A DNA stretch of 64,000 nt from Clavibacter michiganensis. Lineage in GTDB: Bacteria > Actinomycetota > Actinomycetes > Actinomycetales > Microbacteriaceae. The stretch lies in contig NZ_CP080437.1 in NCBI RefSeq assembly GCF_021216655.1, forward strand, positions 2,604,001 through 2,668,000, read 5' to 3'. A model generated the notes under the pieces. That model was not told the DNA's origin. It did no database searches and saw nothing but the letters and a program-made list of their open reading frames with translations. Positions 16,020-24,969 of the stretch are shown here, one piece after another (within the stretch, counting starts at the first letter, position 1; each line of letters opens with the position of its first letter). Position numbers and translations under genes: made by a program.

Positions 16020-17008
16020 TGGCGACGACCGCCGTCCCCGCCCGCCCGACCGCGCAGGCGGCAGGGCGGGCCCGGGGCGCCGGGGAAGCCGCCGTCGCGC
16101 GGGGTCCCGTGCGCCGCCGTCCCCGCTTCCGGTGGGAGCGCTTCTTCCAGGTGATGTTCCTGGTGCCGGCGGTCGTGTACCTCGTGCTCTTCTTCGGCTT
16201 CCCGGTCGTGAAGAACATCGTCATGAGCTTCCAGGAGTACACGACGACCACCTTCTACACGGGCGAGGCGCCGTGGGTCGGGTTCGCGAACTACGCGTCG
16301 GTGCTCTCGTCGGGGATCTTCTCGACGGCGCTGCTCAACACGTTCCTGTTCACGGCCGGGTCGATCGCCGGGCAGTTCGTGATCGGGCTCGTGCTGGCGC
16401 TGTTCTTCCGCCGGTCCTTCCCGCTCAACGGCCTGCTGCGGGCGCTGCTGCTCCTGCCGTGGCTGCTGCCGCTCATCGTGTCGAGCGCGGTGTGGAAGTG
16501 GATCCTCGACCAGGACTCCGGCGTGCTCAACCAGGCGCTCCTCGGGTCGGGGCTGGTGCAGGACCCGGTGCCGTGGCTCACGAGCCCTGCCTTCGCGCTG
16601 ATCACGGTGATCGCGGTGAACGTGTGGATCGGGATCCCGTTCAACACGACGATCCTCTACGGGGGCCTGCAGGACATCCCGCCGGAGCTGTACGAGGCCG
16701 GATCCCTCGACGGGGCCACCGGCTGGCGCGGCTTCCGGCACATCACCTGGCCGCTGCTGCGACCGGTGGTGGGCGTCGTGCTCGTGCTCGGCGTCGTCTA
16801 CACGATCAAGGTGCTCGACATCATCCTCGGCCTCACGAACGGCGGGCCCGCGAACTCGACGCAGACCATCGCGACGCAGTCGTACACGCTCTCGTTCCAG
16901 CAGTTCGACTTCGGGTCGGGCGCCGCCCTCAGCAACATCCTCATCGCCATCTCGGCGGTGTTCGCGGTGGTCTACCTCCGCGCGAACAGGAAGGCCGTCG
17001 ATGACTGA
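16019..17008 (+). CDS. Sugar ABC transporter permease, MalF type (cluster A)
   Basis: A 329-residue inner-membrane permease with six helices after a basic, Ala/Arg-rich N-terminal tail of about 40 residues. The cytoplasmic EAA loop reads EAGSLDGATGWRGFRHITWP and contacts the ATPase subunit. The ATG overlaps the stop of the binding-protein gene (TGATG), so translation is coupled. Together with the next permease it forms the membrane channel. No ATPase gene is in the cluster, which is usual in actinobacteria that share one MsiK-type ATPase among many sugar importers. Confidence 0.9.
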   Translation: MATTAVPARPTAQAAGRARGAGEAAVARGPVRRRPRFRWERFFQVMFLVPAVVYLVLFFGFPVVKNIVMSFQEYTTTTFYTGEAPWVGFANYASVLSSGIFSTALLNTFLFTAGSIAGQFVIGLVLALFFRRSFPLNGLLRALLLLPWLLPLIVSSAVWKWILDQDSGVLNQALLGSGLVQDPVPWLTSPAFALITVIAVNVWIGIPFNTTILYGGLQDIPPELYEAGSLDGATGWRGFRHITWPLLRPVVGVVLVLGVVYTIKVLDIILGLTNGGPANSTQTIATQSYTLSFQQFDFGSGAALSNILIAISAVFAVVYLRANRKAVDD

Positions 17009-17876
17009 CACAGCCGAGCGCCTCGCCCCCGCCCCGGCCCGCCGGGTGTCGTCGGGCTCCCGCCGACCACGCGCGGACCGCAGCTGGATCGGCACGGTCG
17101 TCGGGATCGCGCTCCTCGCCGTGATGCTGTTCCCCGTCTACTGGATGGTCAACATCTCGCTGCAGCCCGCGGGCCCGGCGATCCAGGCCGCGTGGTTCCC
17201 GTTCGAGGCGCAGTTCAACGGCTACGCGACCGCGCTCTCGGAGCAGGGGCAGGCGCTCGGCACGAGCCTCGTGATCGCGCTCGGCAGCGTGGTGCTCAGC
17301 CTCGCCATCGCGACCCCGGCGGCGTACGCGCTGGCGCAGTTCAAGTTCCGCTGGATCAACCTGGTGCTGTTCGGGATCCTCATCTCGCAGATGATCCCGG
17401 GCATCGTCGTCGCGAACGCGCTCTACGCCGCGTACAACGACCTCGGGCTGCTGAACTCCATCCCGGGCCTGATCCTCGCGGACTCCACGGCCGGCATCCC
17501 GTTCGCGATCCTCATCATGCGGGCGTTCATGGCGGGCATCCCGCCGTCGATCATCGAGGCCGCGAAGGTGGACGGCGCCGGGAACTTCCGGGCCTTCCGC
17601 TCGATCGTGCTGCCCGTGAGCCTCAACGCCGTGATCACGGCCGGGCTCTTCACGTTCCTCTTCACCTGGAGCGACTTCCTGTTCGCGCTGACGCTCACGA
17701 CGACGGACGACGTGCGCCCGATCACGCTCGGGATCTACCAGTACATCGGCACGTACACCGCCGACTGGAGCACGGTGATGGCGACGGCCGTGCTCGCGTC
17801 GCTGCCGGCGATCGTGCTGCTCCTCGCGGCGCAGCGCTTCATCGCGGCGGGCGCGACGGGCGGCGCGGTCAAGTGA
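17001..17876 (+). CDS. Sugar ABC transporter permease, MalG type (cluster A)
   Basis: A 291-residue second permease overlapping the first by eight bases. It has six predicted helices and the EAA loop EAAKVDGAGNFRAFRSIVLP near residues 187-206. The MalG-like N-terminus (LLAVMLFPVYWMVNISLQP) follows a short basic tail. It pairs with the upstream MalF-type permease. An 82-base gap with a GAGAGAG ribosome-binding site separates it from thuA, still compatible with one transcript. Confidence 0.9.
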   Translation: MTDTAERLAPAPARRVSSGSRRPRADRSWIGTVVGIALLAVMLFPVYWMVNISLQPAGPAIQAAWFPFEAQFNGYATALSEQGQALGTSLVIALGSVVLSLAIATPAAYALAQFKFRWINLVLFGILISQMIPGIVVANALYAAYNDLGLLNSIPGLILADSTAGIPFAILIMRAFMAGIPPSIIEAAKVDGAGNFRAFRSIVLPVSLNAVITAGLFTFLFTWSDFLFALTLTTTDDVRPITLGIYQYIGTYTADWSTVMATAVLASLPAIVLLLAAQRFIAAGATGGAVK

Positions 17877-17958
17877 TCCGGCTGCCGCTCGCCCGCGCCC
17901 CTGACGCGGCCCGCGCCGCCTCCGACATCCCGCACGACCCCTCCGAGAGAGAGACACC

Positions 17959-18729
17959 ATGACCGACACCGCATCCCCGCTCCGCGTCACCGTCTGGGGC
18001 GAGAACCGCCACGAGCAGATCGAGCAGCACGTCCGCGACCGCTACCCGACCGGGATGCACGGCGCCGTCGCCGAGGGCGTGCAGGAGAACCTGCCCGACG
18101 CGCACGTCGAGATCGCGACCATGGACCAGCCCGAGCACGGCCTCACCGAGGAGCTGCTCGCCCGCACCGACGTGCTCACCTGGTGGGGCCACGCGGCCCA
18201 CGCCGAGGTGGACGACGAGGTCGTCGCGCGCGTGCACCGCCACGTGCTCGACGGGATGGGCCTCATCGTGCTGCACTCCGGGCACTGGTCGAAGATCTTC
18301 ACGAAGCTGATGGGCACCACGTGCACCCTCCGCTGGCGCAGCGAGCACGACCGCGAGCTGGTGTGGACCGTGAACCCGCAGCACCCCATCACGCGCGGCG
18401 TGCCGAACCCGATCGTCATCGACGAGCAGGAGATGTACGGCGAGTACTTCGACGTGCCCACGCCCGACGAGCTCGTCTTCATCTCGGGCTTCACGGGCGG
18501 CGAGGTGTTCCGTAGCGGCATGACCTACCGCCGCGGCTTCGGCCGGATCTTCTTCTTCTCGCCCGGCGACCAGGACTTCCCCGTGTACCACCACCGGGAC
18601 GTCCGCCGGGTGATCGCCAACGCGTGCGAGTGGGCGCGGCCCGACCGCCGCGAGACGCCCACGCTGCTGCGCTACGAGCTCGGCGAGTACTACGACGGCA
18701 CCGACTACGCCGGGGCGCTCGAGCGATGA
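17959..18729 (+). CDS. ThuA-like domain protein
   Basis: A 256-residue ThuA-family protein (glutamine-amidotransferase-like fold). Family features are VTVWGENRHEQ at the N-terminus, TWWGHAAHAEVDDEV in the middle and HSGHWSKIFTKLMGT around residues 95-110. In rhizobia ThuA/ThuB act in trehalose oxidation to 3-keto derivatives together with ABC importers. Here too it lies beside an importer and a Gfo/Idh/MocA dehydrogenase (the ThuB-type partner), overlapping it by four bases. A 3-keto-disaccharide route is therefore plausible but not proven. Confidence 0.85.
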   Translation: MTDTASPLRVTVWGENRHEQIEQHVRDRYPTGMHGAVAEGVQENLPDAHVEIATMDQPEHGLTEELLARTDVLTWWGHAAHAEVDDEVVARVHRHVLDGMGLIVLHSGHWSKIFTKLMGTTCTLRWRSEHDRELVWTVNPQHPITRGVPNPIVIDEQEMYGEYFDVPTPDELVFISGFTGGEVFRSGMTYRRGFGRIFFFSPGDQDFPVYHHRDVRRVIANACEWARPDRRETPTLLRYELGEYYDGTDYAGALER

Positions 18730-19955
18730 CGGCCGTCGAGGAGCGCACGGGCCCGGCTCACCGGATCGTCGCGCCCGCCGACGGCGCGCGCCTGCGGGTC
18801 GTGCAGGTCGGCGCGGGCGGCATGGGACGGCAGTGGCTGCAGACCATCGCGGAGGACCCCGACGTCGAGCTCGTGGGCGTCGTCGACCTCGACGAGGAGG
18901 CGGCGCGGGCGGGCGCGTCCGCGCACGGGGCGTCGGCGGAGGCGTCCACCGACCTCGGCGAGCTGATCGCCCGGGTCCGGCCCGATGCCGTCATCGACGT
19001 CACGATCCCGCGCGCGCACCACCCCGTCACCACGCAAGCGCTGTTCGCCGGGATCCCGGTGCTCGGCGAGAAGCCCGTCGCGCTCACGGTCGCCGAGGGG
19101 CTGTCGCTCGCGGCGGCCGCGGAGATCACGGGCGAGCTGTTCATGGTCAGCCAGTCGCGCCGCTACAACGACCACCTCGTCGCGCTCAAGCGGCGGGCGG
19201 CCGACCTCGGCGGCGTCGGGATCGTGACCACCGAGTTCTTCAAGGCCCCGCGATTCGGCGGGTTCCGCGAGGAGATGGACGACGTGCTGCTGCTCGACAT
19301 GGCCGTGCACCAGTTCGACGCCGTGCGGTACCTGCTCGACGCGGATCCCGTGAGCGTCTACTGCGAGTCGTACAACCCCGCGTGGAGCTGGTACCGCGGC
19401 GACGCGGGAGCGACCGCGGTCTTCGCGTTCGAGGGCGGCGTGCGGTACGTCTACACGGGCAGCTGGTGCAGCCCGGGCGCGGAGACATCGTGGAACGGAT
19501 CCTGGCGGGTCAGCGGCGCGCACGGCACCGCGCTCTGGGACGGCGACCACGACCCGACGAGCGAGATCCCGGAGGCGCCCGGCGGCCCGCCCGCGGAGCC
19601 CGCGGCCGCCGAGTCGGTGGGCGTGGAGATCGCCGGCTCGCTCCGCGCGTTCGTGCGCGCGCTGCGCACGGGCGAGCGGCCGCACGGAGAGGTGCACGGC
19701 AACGTGATGAGCCTCGCGATGGTGGAGGCCGCGATCGAGTCGAAGGACACGGGCCGGCGGCTCGCGATCGACGACGTGCTCGAGCGCGCCTACGCGACCG
19801 CGCTCGCCGACGAGCGGCGCGACGACGTGCGCGCCCGGCTCGAGGCGTGGCGCGAGCGGGGCGTGCGGGAGGCGCTCCAGGGGTCGCCGGCGACCGCTGG
19901 CCGCGCGGGCCCCGAGGGCGTCGCCGCCGTCGCCCGCCCGGCCGCCGCCGGGTAG
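18726..19955 (+). CDS. Gfo/Idh/MocA-family NAD(P) oxidoreductase
   Basis: A 409-residue sugar dehydrogenase-type protein. RVVQVGAGGMGRQWL (24-38) is the dinucleotide fold and GEKPVALT (114-121) contains the family EKP motif whose Lys assists catalysis. MAVHQFDAVRYLL carries the conserved His of the second active-site motif. The last 60 residues form an Ala/Arg-rich tail longer than usual. It overlaps thuA in an ATGA junction. Probable role: oxidation or epimerisation of the sugar imported by the upstream transporter, in partnership with ThuA. Confidence 0.88.
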   Translation: MTAVEERTGPAHRIVAPADGARLRVVQVGAGGMGRQWLQTIAEDPDVELVGVVDLDEEAARAGASAHGASAEASTDLGELIARVRPDAVIDVTIPRAHHPVTTQALFAGIPVLGEKPVALTVAEGLSLAAAAEITGELFMVSQSRRYNDHLVALKRRAADLGGVGIVTTEFFKAPRFGGFREEMDDVLLLDMAVHQFDAVRYLLDADPVSVYCESYNPAWSWYRGDAGATAVFAFEGGVRYVYTGSWCSPGAETSWNGSWRVSGAHGTALWDGDHDPTSEIPEAPGGPPAEPAAAESVGVEIAGSLRAFVRALRTGERPHGEVHGNVMSLAMVEAAIESKDTGRRLAIDDVLERAYATALADERRDDVRARLEAWRERGVREALQGSPATAGRAGPEGVAAVARPAAAG

Positions 19956-19975
19956 CCTCGTCGGGTGGGGATCCA

Positions 19976-21289
19976 GTGACCGGGCACGAGACGGGCGACG
20001 CCGCGCGCGCGCCCGAGCCGCTCGCGTCGGTCGTGGATCCCGCCCGGTCGGTCCCGCTCGCGCCGGATCCCCGCTCCCGCGGCACCACGCCCGACCACGT
20101 CCGCCGCTCCAACCTCGCGACCGTCCTCCAGATCGTGCACGAGACCGGGCCCGCGTCCCGCTCCGAGCTGACCCGCGAGACGGGCCTCAACCGCTCCACC
20201 ATCGCCGCGCTCGTGGGCGAGCTGCAGGAGCTCGGGCTCGTCGTGGAGTCGGAGCCGCCCGGCACCAACCGCGTCGGCCGGCCGAGCCCCATCGTCTCCG
20301 CGGATCCGCGCGTGGTCGTCTTCGCGGTGAACCCCGAGATCGACGCCGTCACGGTCGGCCTCGTCGGCCTCGACGGGGTCGTGCAGGAGCGCGTGCGCCG
20401 CGACACCGACGGGATCCCCACGGCCGCGCAGGCCGCCGACCTCGCCGGCGCGATCATCGCCGAGCTGCGCGCCCGCCTGCGCGCGACCCGGCCCGACGCG
20501 CGCGTGCTCGGCATCGGCGTCGCGGTCCCCGGCCTCGTGCGCTTCGACGGCGGGCTCGTGCGCCTCGCGCCGCACCTCGGCTGGGTCGACGAGCCGTTCG
20601 CCGCGCTCCTCGCCGAGGCCACCGGGCTGCCCGCGCTCGCCGCCAACGACGCGAGCCTCGCGGCCGTCGCCGAGGGGCGGTTCGGATCCGGCCGGGACGT
20701 CGACGACCTCGTCTACCTCAACGGCGGCGCGTCGGGCGTCGGCGGCGGCGTGCTCATCGGCCGCCGCCCGTTCGGCGGCGCGGAGGGCTACGGCGGCGAG
20801 CTCGGCCACACGCTCGTCGACTCCGGCGGCGAGCTCTGCCACTGCGGCGCGGTCGGCTGCCTCGAGACCACGGTCGGCCAGGACGCGCTGCTCGAGGTCA
20901 CGGGCCTCGAGCGCGCCCGCGCCGACGAGCTGGGCGACGTGCTCGCGGCGGCGCTCGAGGCGGGGGATCCGGCCGTCACGGCGGAGGTCGAGCGGCAGAT
21001 CGACAACCTGGCGGTCGCGCTGCGCAACGTGGTCAACATCTTCAACCCGTCGCTCGTGGTGCTCGGCGGGTTCCTCGGGTCGCTGCACGCGGCGGATCCC
21101 GACCGGATCCTCGCCCGCGCCACCGCCCAGGCGCTCCCCGGCGCCCGCGAGGCCCTGCGGATCCGCCGCGCGGCCCTCGGCCCCGACCGCCTCATGATCG
21201 GCGCGGCCGAGCTGGCCTTCGCGCGCGTCCTCGTGGATCCGTCCGCCGTGATGCGCGCCGCCGCTGACGCGGAGCGCACGACGGCGTGA
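19976..21289 (+). CDS. ROK-family transcriptional regulator
   Basis: A 437-residue NagC/XylR-type repressor. The winged helix-turn-helix lies at about 45-105 (SRSELTRETGLNRSTIAALV). The ROK domain follows, with the zinc motif CHCGAVGCLE (Cys288, Cys290, Cys295), His278 in GELGHTL and the sugar-kinase-type Asp225 in NDASLA. GTG 19976 is used: the in-frame upstream stretch is not conserved and GTGGGGA precedes the GTG. A TAGCCT -10 element at 19953-19958 would give a leader of about ten bases, so the gene can be transcribed independently. It probably represses the sugar cluster in the absence of inducer. Confidence 0.88.
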   Translation: MTGHETGDAARAPEPLASVVDPARSVPLAPDPRSRGTTPDHVRRSNLATVLQIVHETGPASRSELTRETGLNRSTIAALVGELQELGLVVESEPPGTNRVGRPSPIVSADPRVVVFAVNPEIDAVTVGLVGLDGVVQERVRRDTDGIPTAAQAADLAGAIIAELRARLRATRPDARVLGIGVAVPGLVRFDGGLVRLAPHLGWVDEPFAALLAEATGLPALAANDASLAAVAEGRFGSGRDVDDLVYLNGGASGVGGGVLIGRRPFGGAEGYGGELGHTLVDSGGELCHCGAVGCLETTVGQDALLEVTGLERARADELGDVLAAALEAGDPAVTAEVERQIDNLAVALRNVVNIFNPSLVVLGGFLGSLHAADPDRILARATAQALPGAREALRIRRAALGPDRLMIGAAELAFARVLVDPSAVMRAAADAERTTA

Positions 21290-21942
21290 GCGCGCCGGTG
21301 GATCTCGTGATCCTCGACTGCGACGGCGTGCTCGTCGACAGCGAGGTGCTCGCCGTCGAGGTCGACAAGCGCGTCCTCGCCGAGCTCGGCTGGGACGTCA
21401 CGACGGAGGAGATCGTCGAGCGCTTCGTCGGGAAGTCGCACGCGACGTTCACGGCGGAGGTCGCCGCGCACCTCGGCCGCGACCTCGCCGACGACTGGGA
21501 TGCGCCCTACGACCACTGGTACGCCGACGCCTTCGCGGAGCACCTGCGTCCGGTTGACGGGATCGAGGAGGCGCTCGACGCCATCGCCCTGCCGACGTGC
21601 GTGGCGTCCAGCGGCGGCCACCACAAGATCCGCGCGAACCTCGCGCGCACGGGTCTGCTCCCGCGCTTCGACGGCCGGATCTCGAGCGCCACCGAGGTCG
21701 CGCACGGCAAGCCGGCGCCCGATCTCTTCCTCCTGGCGGCGTCGCGCATGGGCGTGGATCCCGCGCGCTGCGTCGTCGTCGAGGACAGCCCGTACGGCGT
21801 GCAGGGCGCACGGGCGGCGGGCATGCGCGCGCTGGGCTACGCGGGCGGCCTCACGCCGGCCGACCGCCTGCGCGACGCCGGCGCCCTCGTCTTCGACGAC
21901 ATGCGGGATCTGCCGCGGCTGCTGCGCGGGCGCGCGGGCTGA
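21286..21942 (+). CDS. HAD-superfamily phosphatase / phosphoglucomutase-like
   Basis: A 218-residue HAD hydrolase starting with GTG in a four-base overlap with the ROK gene. Motif I ILDCDGVLVDSE (DxD nucleophile) lies at residues 9-20. Motif II is the Ser in CVASSGG, motif III the Lys in HGKPAPDLF and motif IV EDSPYGVQGA. The cap domain size fits the beta-phosphoglucomutase/YcjU and sugar-phosphatase subgroup. It may dephosphorylate or isomerise a sugar phosphate made from the substrate of cluster A. It converges on the membrane-protein gene at 21980. Confidence 0.85.
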   Translation: MSAPVDLVILDCDGVLVDSEVLAVEVDKRVLAELGWDVTTEEIVERFVGKSHATFTAEVAAHLGRDLADDWDAPYDHWYADAFAEHLRPVDGIEEALDAIALPTCVASSGGHHKIRANLARTGLLPRFDGRISSATEVAHGKPAPDLFLLAASRMGVDPARCVVVEDSPYGVQGARAAGMRALGYAGGLTPADRLRDAGALVFDDMRDLPRLLRGRAG

Positions 21943-21979
21943 GCCGGCGGTCGCGACCGGCCGGCCGACGAGGATCCGG

Positions 21980-22975
21980 TCACCCCGCGCCGACGGCCCG
22001 TCGCCGCACCGCGCGCACGACGAGCGCGCCGAGGATCCCGACGACCACCGCCACCGCGAGCCGCCCGAGCACGCCGCCCTCGCCGCGGAGCACCGCGCCG
22101 CCGACCATGCCGCCCGCGTCGAGGAGCTCCAGCGGATAGCGCAGGAGCACGCGGTTGCCGAGGGCGTAGGTGACGCCGACCACGATGGCCGTGCCCAGCC
22201 AGAGCAGCAGCACCGCGACGACCGATCCGATCACGCGGCCGACCGAGCGCAGGCCGGTGAGCGCGACGGCGATGCCGAGCACGACGGGCGGCACCCACGA
22301 GATCACCGGCAGGATCGCGTACGCCGCGTCGCTGAGCACCCCGGTCGGGCCCGGGGACACGAGCCCGCCGAGCCACTCGCCGAGCAGCACGACCGGGAAC
22401 GCCGCCGCGACGACTGCGAGCCCGGCGGGCGCACACGCGAGGAGCGCGGCGACGACGGCTGCGAGCAGGATCATCGCCGCTGTGCCGCCCACGAACGCCA
22501 CGAGGTAGACCTGCGCCTCGCTGATGCTCGCTCCCGTGCGGTCGCCCGCGCCCGAGACGTCGTCCATGCCGAGCCCGTCGGCCGTGACCGCGGACGTCTG
22601 GACGAGCGACACGACCTGCGCGGCGAGCAGCCCCGCGACCACGAGCCACGACCCGTGCCGGGGGAGGCGCGTCCGCAGCACGCGTGCGGCGGCGCCCGCG
22701 AGGCCGCCGCCCACCAGGATCACCGCGGCCAGCAGGCCCGCCGTGTACTGGTCGAAGGGCAGCAGCGCGAAGGGCATGTCGGCGGCGGACGTCACGTCAT
22801 CCGCCCACAGGTCCTGCGGCGGCAGGCGCAGCCCGGCGAGGATCCACGGCAGCAGGCCGAGCGCCGCCGCGGCGACGCCCGCGGCCAGCGCGAGGAGCGC
22901 GCCGCGTACGCCGGGGACCGCGCGATCCGCCGGCCGGTCGAGGGTCGTGCCGGGCGCGGTGTCGGGCGTCGTCAT
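21980..22975 (-). CDS. Hypothetical multi-pass membrane protein
   Basis: A 331-residue protein with about seven or eight hydrophobic stretches and an acidic extracytoplasmic-looking loop around residues 120-150. I do not recognise a family. The hydrophilic N-terminus (about 25 residues) and basic C-terminal tail suggest both ends are cytoplasmic. Its ATG lies six bases after TAGCGT (minus strand, 22987-22982), so the transcript is probably leaderless. Codon use matches its neighbours, so it appears native. No partner gene is evident: a HAD gene ends against it and a secreted chorismate mutase diverges from it. Confidence 0.7.
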   Translation of the reverse strand: MTTPDTAPGTTLDRPADRAVPGVRGALLALAAGVAAAALGLLPWILAGLRLPPQDLWADDVTSAADMPFALLPFDQYTAGLLAAVILVGGGLAGAAARVLRTRLPRHGSWLVVAGLLAAQVVSLVQTSAVTADGLGMDDVSGAGDRTGASISEAQVYLVAFVGGTAAMILLAAVVAALLACAPAGLAVVAAAFPVVLLGEWLGGLVSPGPTGVLSDAAYAILPVISWVPPVVLGIAVALTGLRSVGRVIGSVVAVLLLWLGTAIVVGVTYALGNRVLLRYPLELLDAGGMVGGAVLRGEGGVLGRLAVAVVVGILGALVVRAVRRRAVGAG

Positions 22976-23157
22976 CCGCCCACGCTATCGACGCGGTCGC
23001 CGCGACCGCGCGCCCCCGATCGGGCCGGCCTGTGCACTCCGGCGTCCGCCCGGGCGCGTCGTCTGCCTATGCTCGCGGCACCCGACCGACCGACCCGACC
23101 GCCTGACCCGACACCGCGCCCGACATCCTCCGCCCGCTCCTGAAGAACGGATCCGCC

Positions 23158-23748
23158 ATGCCCCGCCGCGCCCTGCTCACCACGTCCGCGTTCGCCGTCA
23201 CCCTCGCCGCCCTCCTCGGCGCCGCCGCGCCCGCCCAGGCGTGCCCGCGCGACCCGGCGGAGCAGCAGGCGGTCACCGCCGTCGCGTCCGCCGCGCTCGA
23301 CCGCCTCGAGATCGCCGACGACGTGGCCGCGTCGAAGTACCTGTCGGGCAAGGCCGTGGCGGATCCCGCGCGCGAGCAGGCCGTCGTCGACGCCACCATC
23401 GCCGCCGCGAAGGCCGACGGGGTCGACCCGGTCGCCGCCGAGCGCATCATCCGCGCGCAGATCACGGCGAGCAAGCAGGTGCAGTACGCGCTCATCGCCT
23501 TCTGGCACGCGAACCCCGCGCAGGCGCCGACGACCGCGCCCGACCTCACCACGAGCGTCCGCCCGCGCATCAACGCGGTGGATGCGCGCCTCGTCCCGGC
23601 CATCGGCGCCGCGTCCGCCGCCCTCGCCGACCCGGCGTGCGGCCACCTCGTGAAGGACGCCCGCGGCCAGCTCGGCCAGGGCCTCGACGACGCGCACCGC
23701 AAGGCCTTCCGCACGGCCCTCGCGACCGTCTGCACGCCGGAGTCCTGA
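23158..23748 (+). CDS. Secreted gamma-class chorismate mutase
   Basis: A 196-residue exported AroQ-gamma type chorismate mutase, which converts chorismate to prephenate outside the cytoplasm. A signal peptide with Ala-Gln-Ala just before Cys29 is followed by the all-helical catalytic domain. LDRLEIADDVAASKYLSGK supplies an active-site Arg and Lys, ERIIRAQITASKQVQY a second Arg and Gln. Two cysteines, one at the mature N-terminus and one near the C-terminus (DPACGH), plus a last Cys (TVCTPE) permit disulphides, as in mycobacterial secreted mutases. Secreted mutases of several plant pathogens lower host salicylate precursors, so a virulence role is possible in a plant-associated host. The start follows GAAGAACGGA. 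Confidence 0.85.
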   Translation: MPRRALLTTSAFAVTLAALLGAAAPAQACPRDPAEQQAVTAVASAALDRLEIADDVAASKYLSGKAVADPAREQAVVDATIAAAKADGVDPVAAERIIRAQITASKQVQYALIAFWHANPAQAPTTAPDLTTSVRPRINAVDARLVPAIGAASAALADPACGHLVKDARGQLGQGLDDAHRKAFRTALATVCTPES

Positions 23749-23808
23749 GCCGGCCCACCGACCCGGTCGGGCCAGCTGCCCCGATGCGCTGACCCGGCCG
23801 ACCCACCC

Positions 23809-23844
23809 ACGCGCGCGTCCGCCCTCCGGGGTGGACGCGCGCGT
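23809..23844. terminator. Hairpin terminator between convergent genes
   Basis: Arms ACGCGCGCGTCC (23809-23820) and GGACGCGCGCGT (23833-23844) with a 12-base loop, located between the chorismate mutase and the YnfA gene; probably works in both directions. Confidence 0.7.
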
Positions 23845-23877
23845 CCGCGCGTGGACCGCGGCTGCACGTCGTCCGCG

Positions 23878-24216
23878 TCAGGCGCCCTGCCCGCGCGGCC
23901 CGAACATGATCACGGCGACGCCGAGCAGGCAGACGACGGCGCCGATCACGTCCCACCGGTCGGGCCGGTAGCCGTCCACGACGGCGCCCCACACGAGCGA
24001 GCCCGCGACGAACACCCCGCCGTAGGCCGCGAGGATCCGCCCGAACGACGCGTCCGCCTGCAGCGACGCGATGAAGCCGTACGCGCCGAGCGCCATCACG
24101 CCGAGCCCGGCCCACCACCACGGCCTGCCCTCGCGCACCGCCTGCCAGACGAGCCAGGCGCCGCCGATCTCGGCGACCGCGGCGAGGGCGAACAGGATCA
24201 CGGTGCGCAGCAGCAT
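23878..24216 (-). CDS. YnfA (UPF0060) family membrane protein
   Basis: A 112-residue protein with four membrane helices, matching YnfA/UPF0060. [38 protein letters not shown] and [20 protein letters not shown] are the family's conserved stretches. It has the size and topology of small multidrug resistance transporters, to which the family is related, and it may export toxic compounds. It stands alone. A CATGCT element six bases before the ATG is a weak candidate leaderless promoter. Confidence 0.9.
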
Positions 24217-24274
24217 GCTCCGAGCATGGCGGACGGTCGCGCAGGGGTCGGCGCGTCACCCGGTCAGGCCGCCG

Positions 24275-24766
24275 TCACGCGGTCGACGCGATGTCCGCCG
24301 CGAACGCCGCCACCCGGTCCCGCAGGTCGTCGATGAGCTGGGCCGTCGCCGCCGCGGGGTCGAAGCCGAGGTACGGGATCGGCCGGGGCTTCCGCACGTT
24401 CGCGTTGCACTCGAAGTCGGTGCAGACGAGAGTGCCGACGGTGTTGCCGTTGCGGCCGGCGGCGCCCGCCCGGCGCGCGCCGTAGAAGACGACCGGGTTC
24501 GGCAGGCGCACGTCCTGGCACCACGTGCACTGCGCGCGGGATCGCGGTGCGGTCGCGGACTGCTGGAGCAGCACGCCGATCAGCTCATCGCCGACGGGCG
24601 CGACGACGATGCCGCGCTGCGGCGCCTTCGGGTCGCGCCAGCCGAGGAAGTCGAGGCGGTCCCAGGCGAGGTCGGCGAAGCCGTCGGGCAGGTGGAGGTC
24701 GCGCCGCTCGCGCTGCGAGGCGTTGACGAGCGATGCGCGGATGTCGGATTCGGTCAGGGGGAGCAT
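24275..24766 (-). CDS. FBP-domain (EF-G-binding, treble-clef zinc finger) protein
   Basis: A 163-residue protein of the FBP family, the zinc-finger domain shared with FusB/FusC proteins that release EF-G from fusidic-acid-stalled ribosomes. The zinc ligands are the CTWC pair near residue 95 and the CTDFEC pair about 45 residues later. In between are the conserved segments RLPNPVVFYGARRAG and NTVGTLVC. DFLGWRDPKAPQRG precedes the finger, as in family members. Its own role (EF-G rescue or another) is unproven. A short leaderless reading frame lies 128 bases upstream and could be a regulatory leader. Confidence 0.82.
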   Translation of the reverse strand: MLPLTESDIRASLVNASQRERRDLHLPDGFADLAWDRLDFLGWRDPKAPQRGIVVAPVGDELIGVLLQQSATAPRSRAQCTWCQDVRLPNPVVFYGARRAGAAGRNGNTVGTLVCTDFECNANVRKPRPIPYLGFDPAAATAQLIDDLRDRVAAFAADIASTA

Positions 24767-24894
24767 GTGGTGCCCTTCGTGCGGGGTCGCGGCGGTGCCG
24801 CGGGAACGGGTGTCGGGGGTGCGGCCGGATCCTCGGGATCGACGGCGCGCCGGGTGCGGCCGGCCCTCGTGGGGCGCGGCGACGGATCCGGTGG

Positions 24895-24969
24895 CTACCT
24901 GGTGCCGACGGACGTGCCGCCGACGACCTCCCCACGCCCCGAGGGCGCCGCGCTGCTCGTGATGCTCAC
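24895..24969 (-). CDS. Possible 24-residue leaderless leader peptide
   Basis: In the 257-base gap before the FBP gene, TACCGT (24981-24976, minus strand) is followed after six bases by a GTG that opens a 24-codon frame ending in TAG at 24897-24895. This is the same promoter-to-start geometry as the other leaderless genes in the window. The peptide is rich in Ser, Gly, Thr and Val and matches nothing I recognise. The gap otherwise contains the ribosome-binding site of the FBP gene and no other signal. A coding role is unproven. Confidence 0.35.
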   Translation of the reverse strand: MSITSSAAPSGRGEVVGGTSVGTR

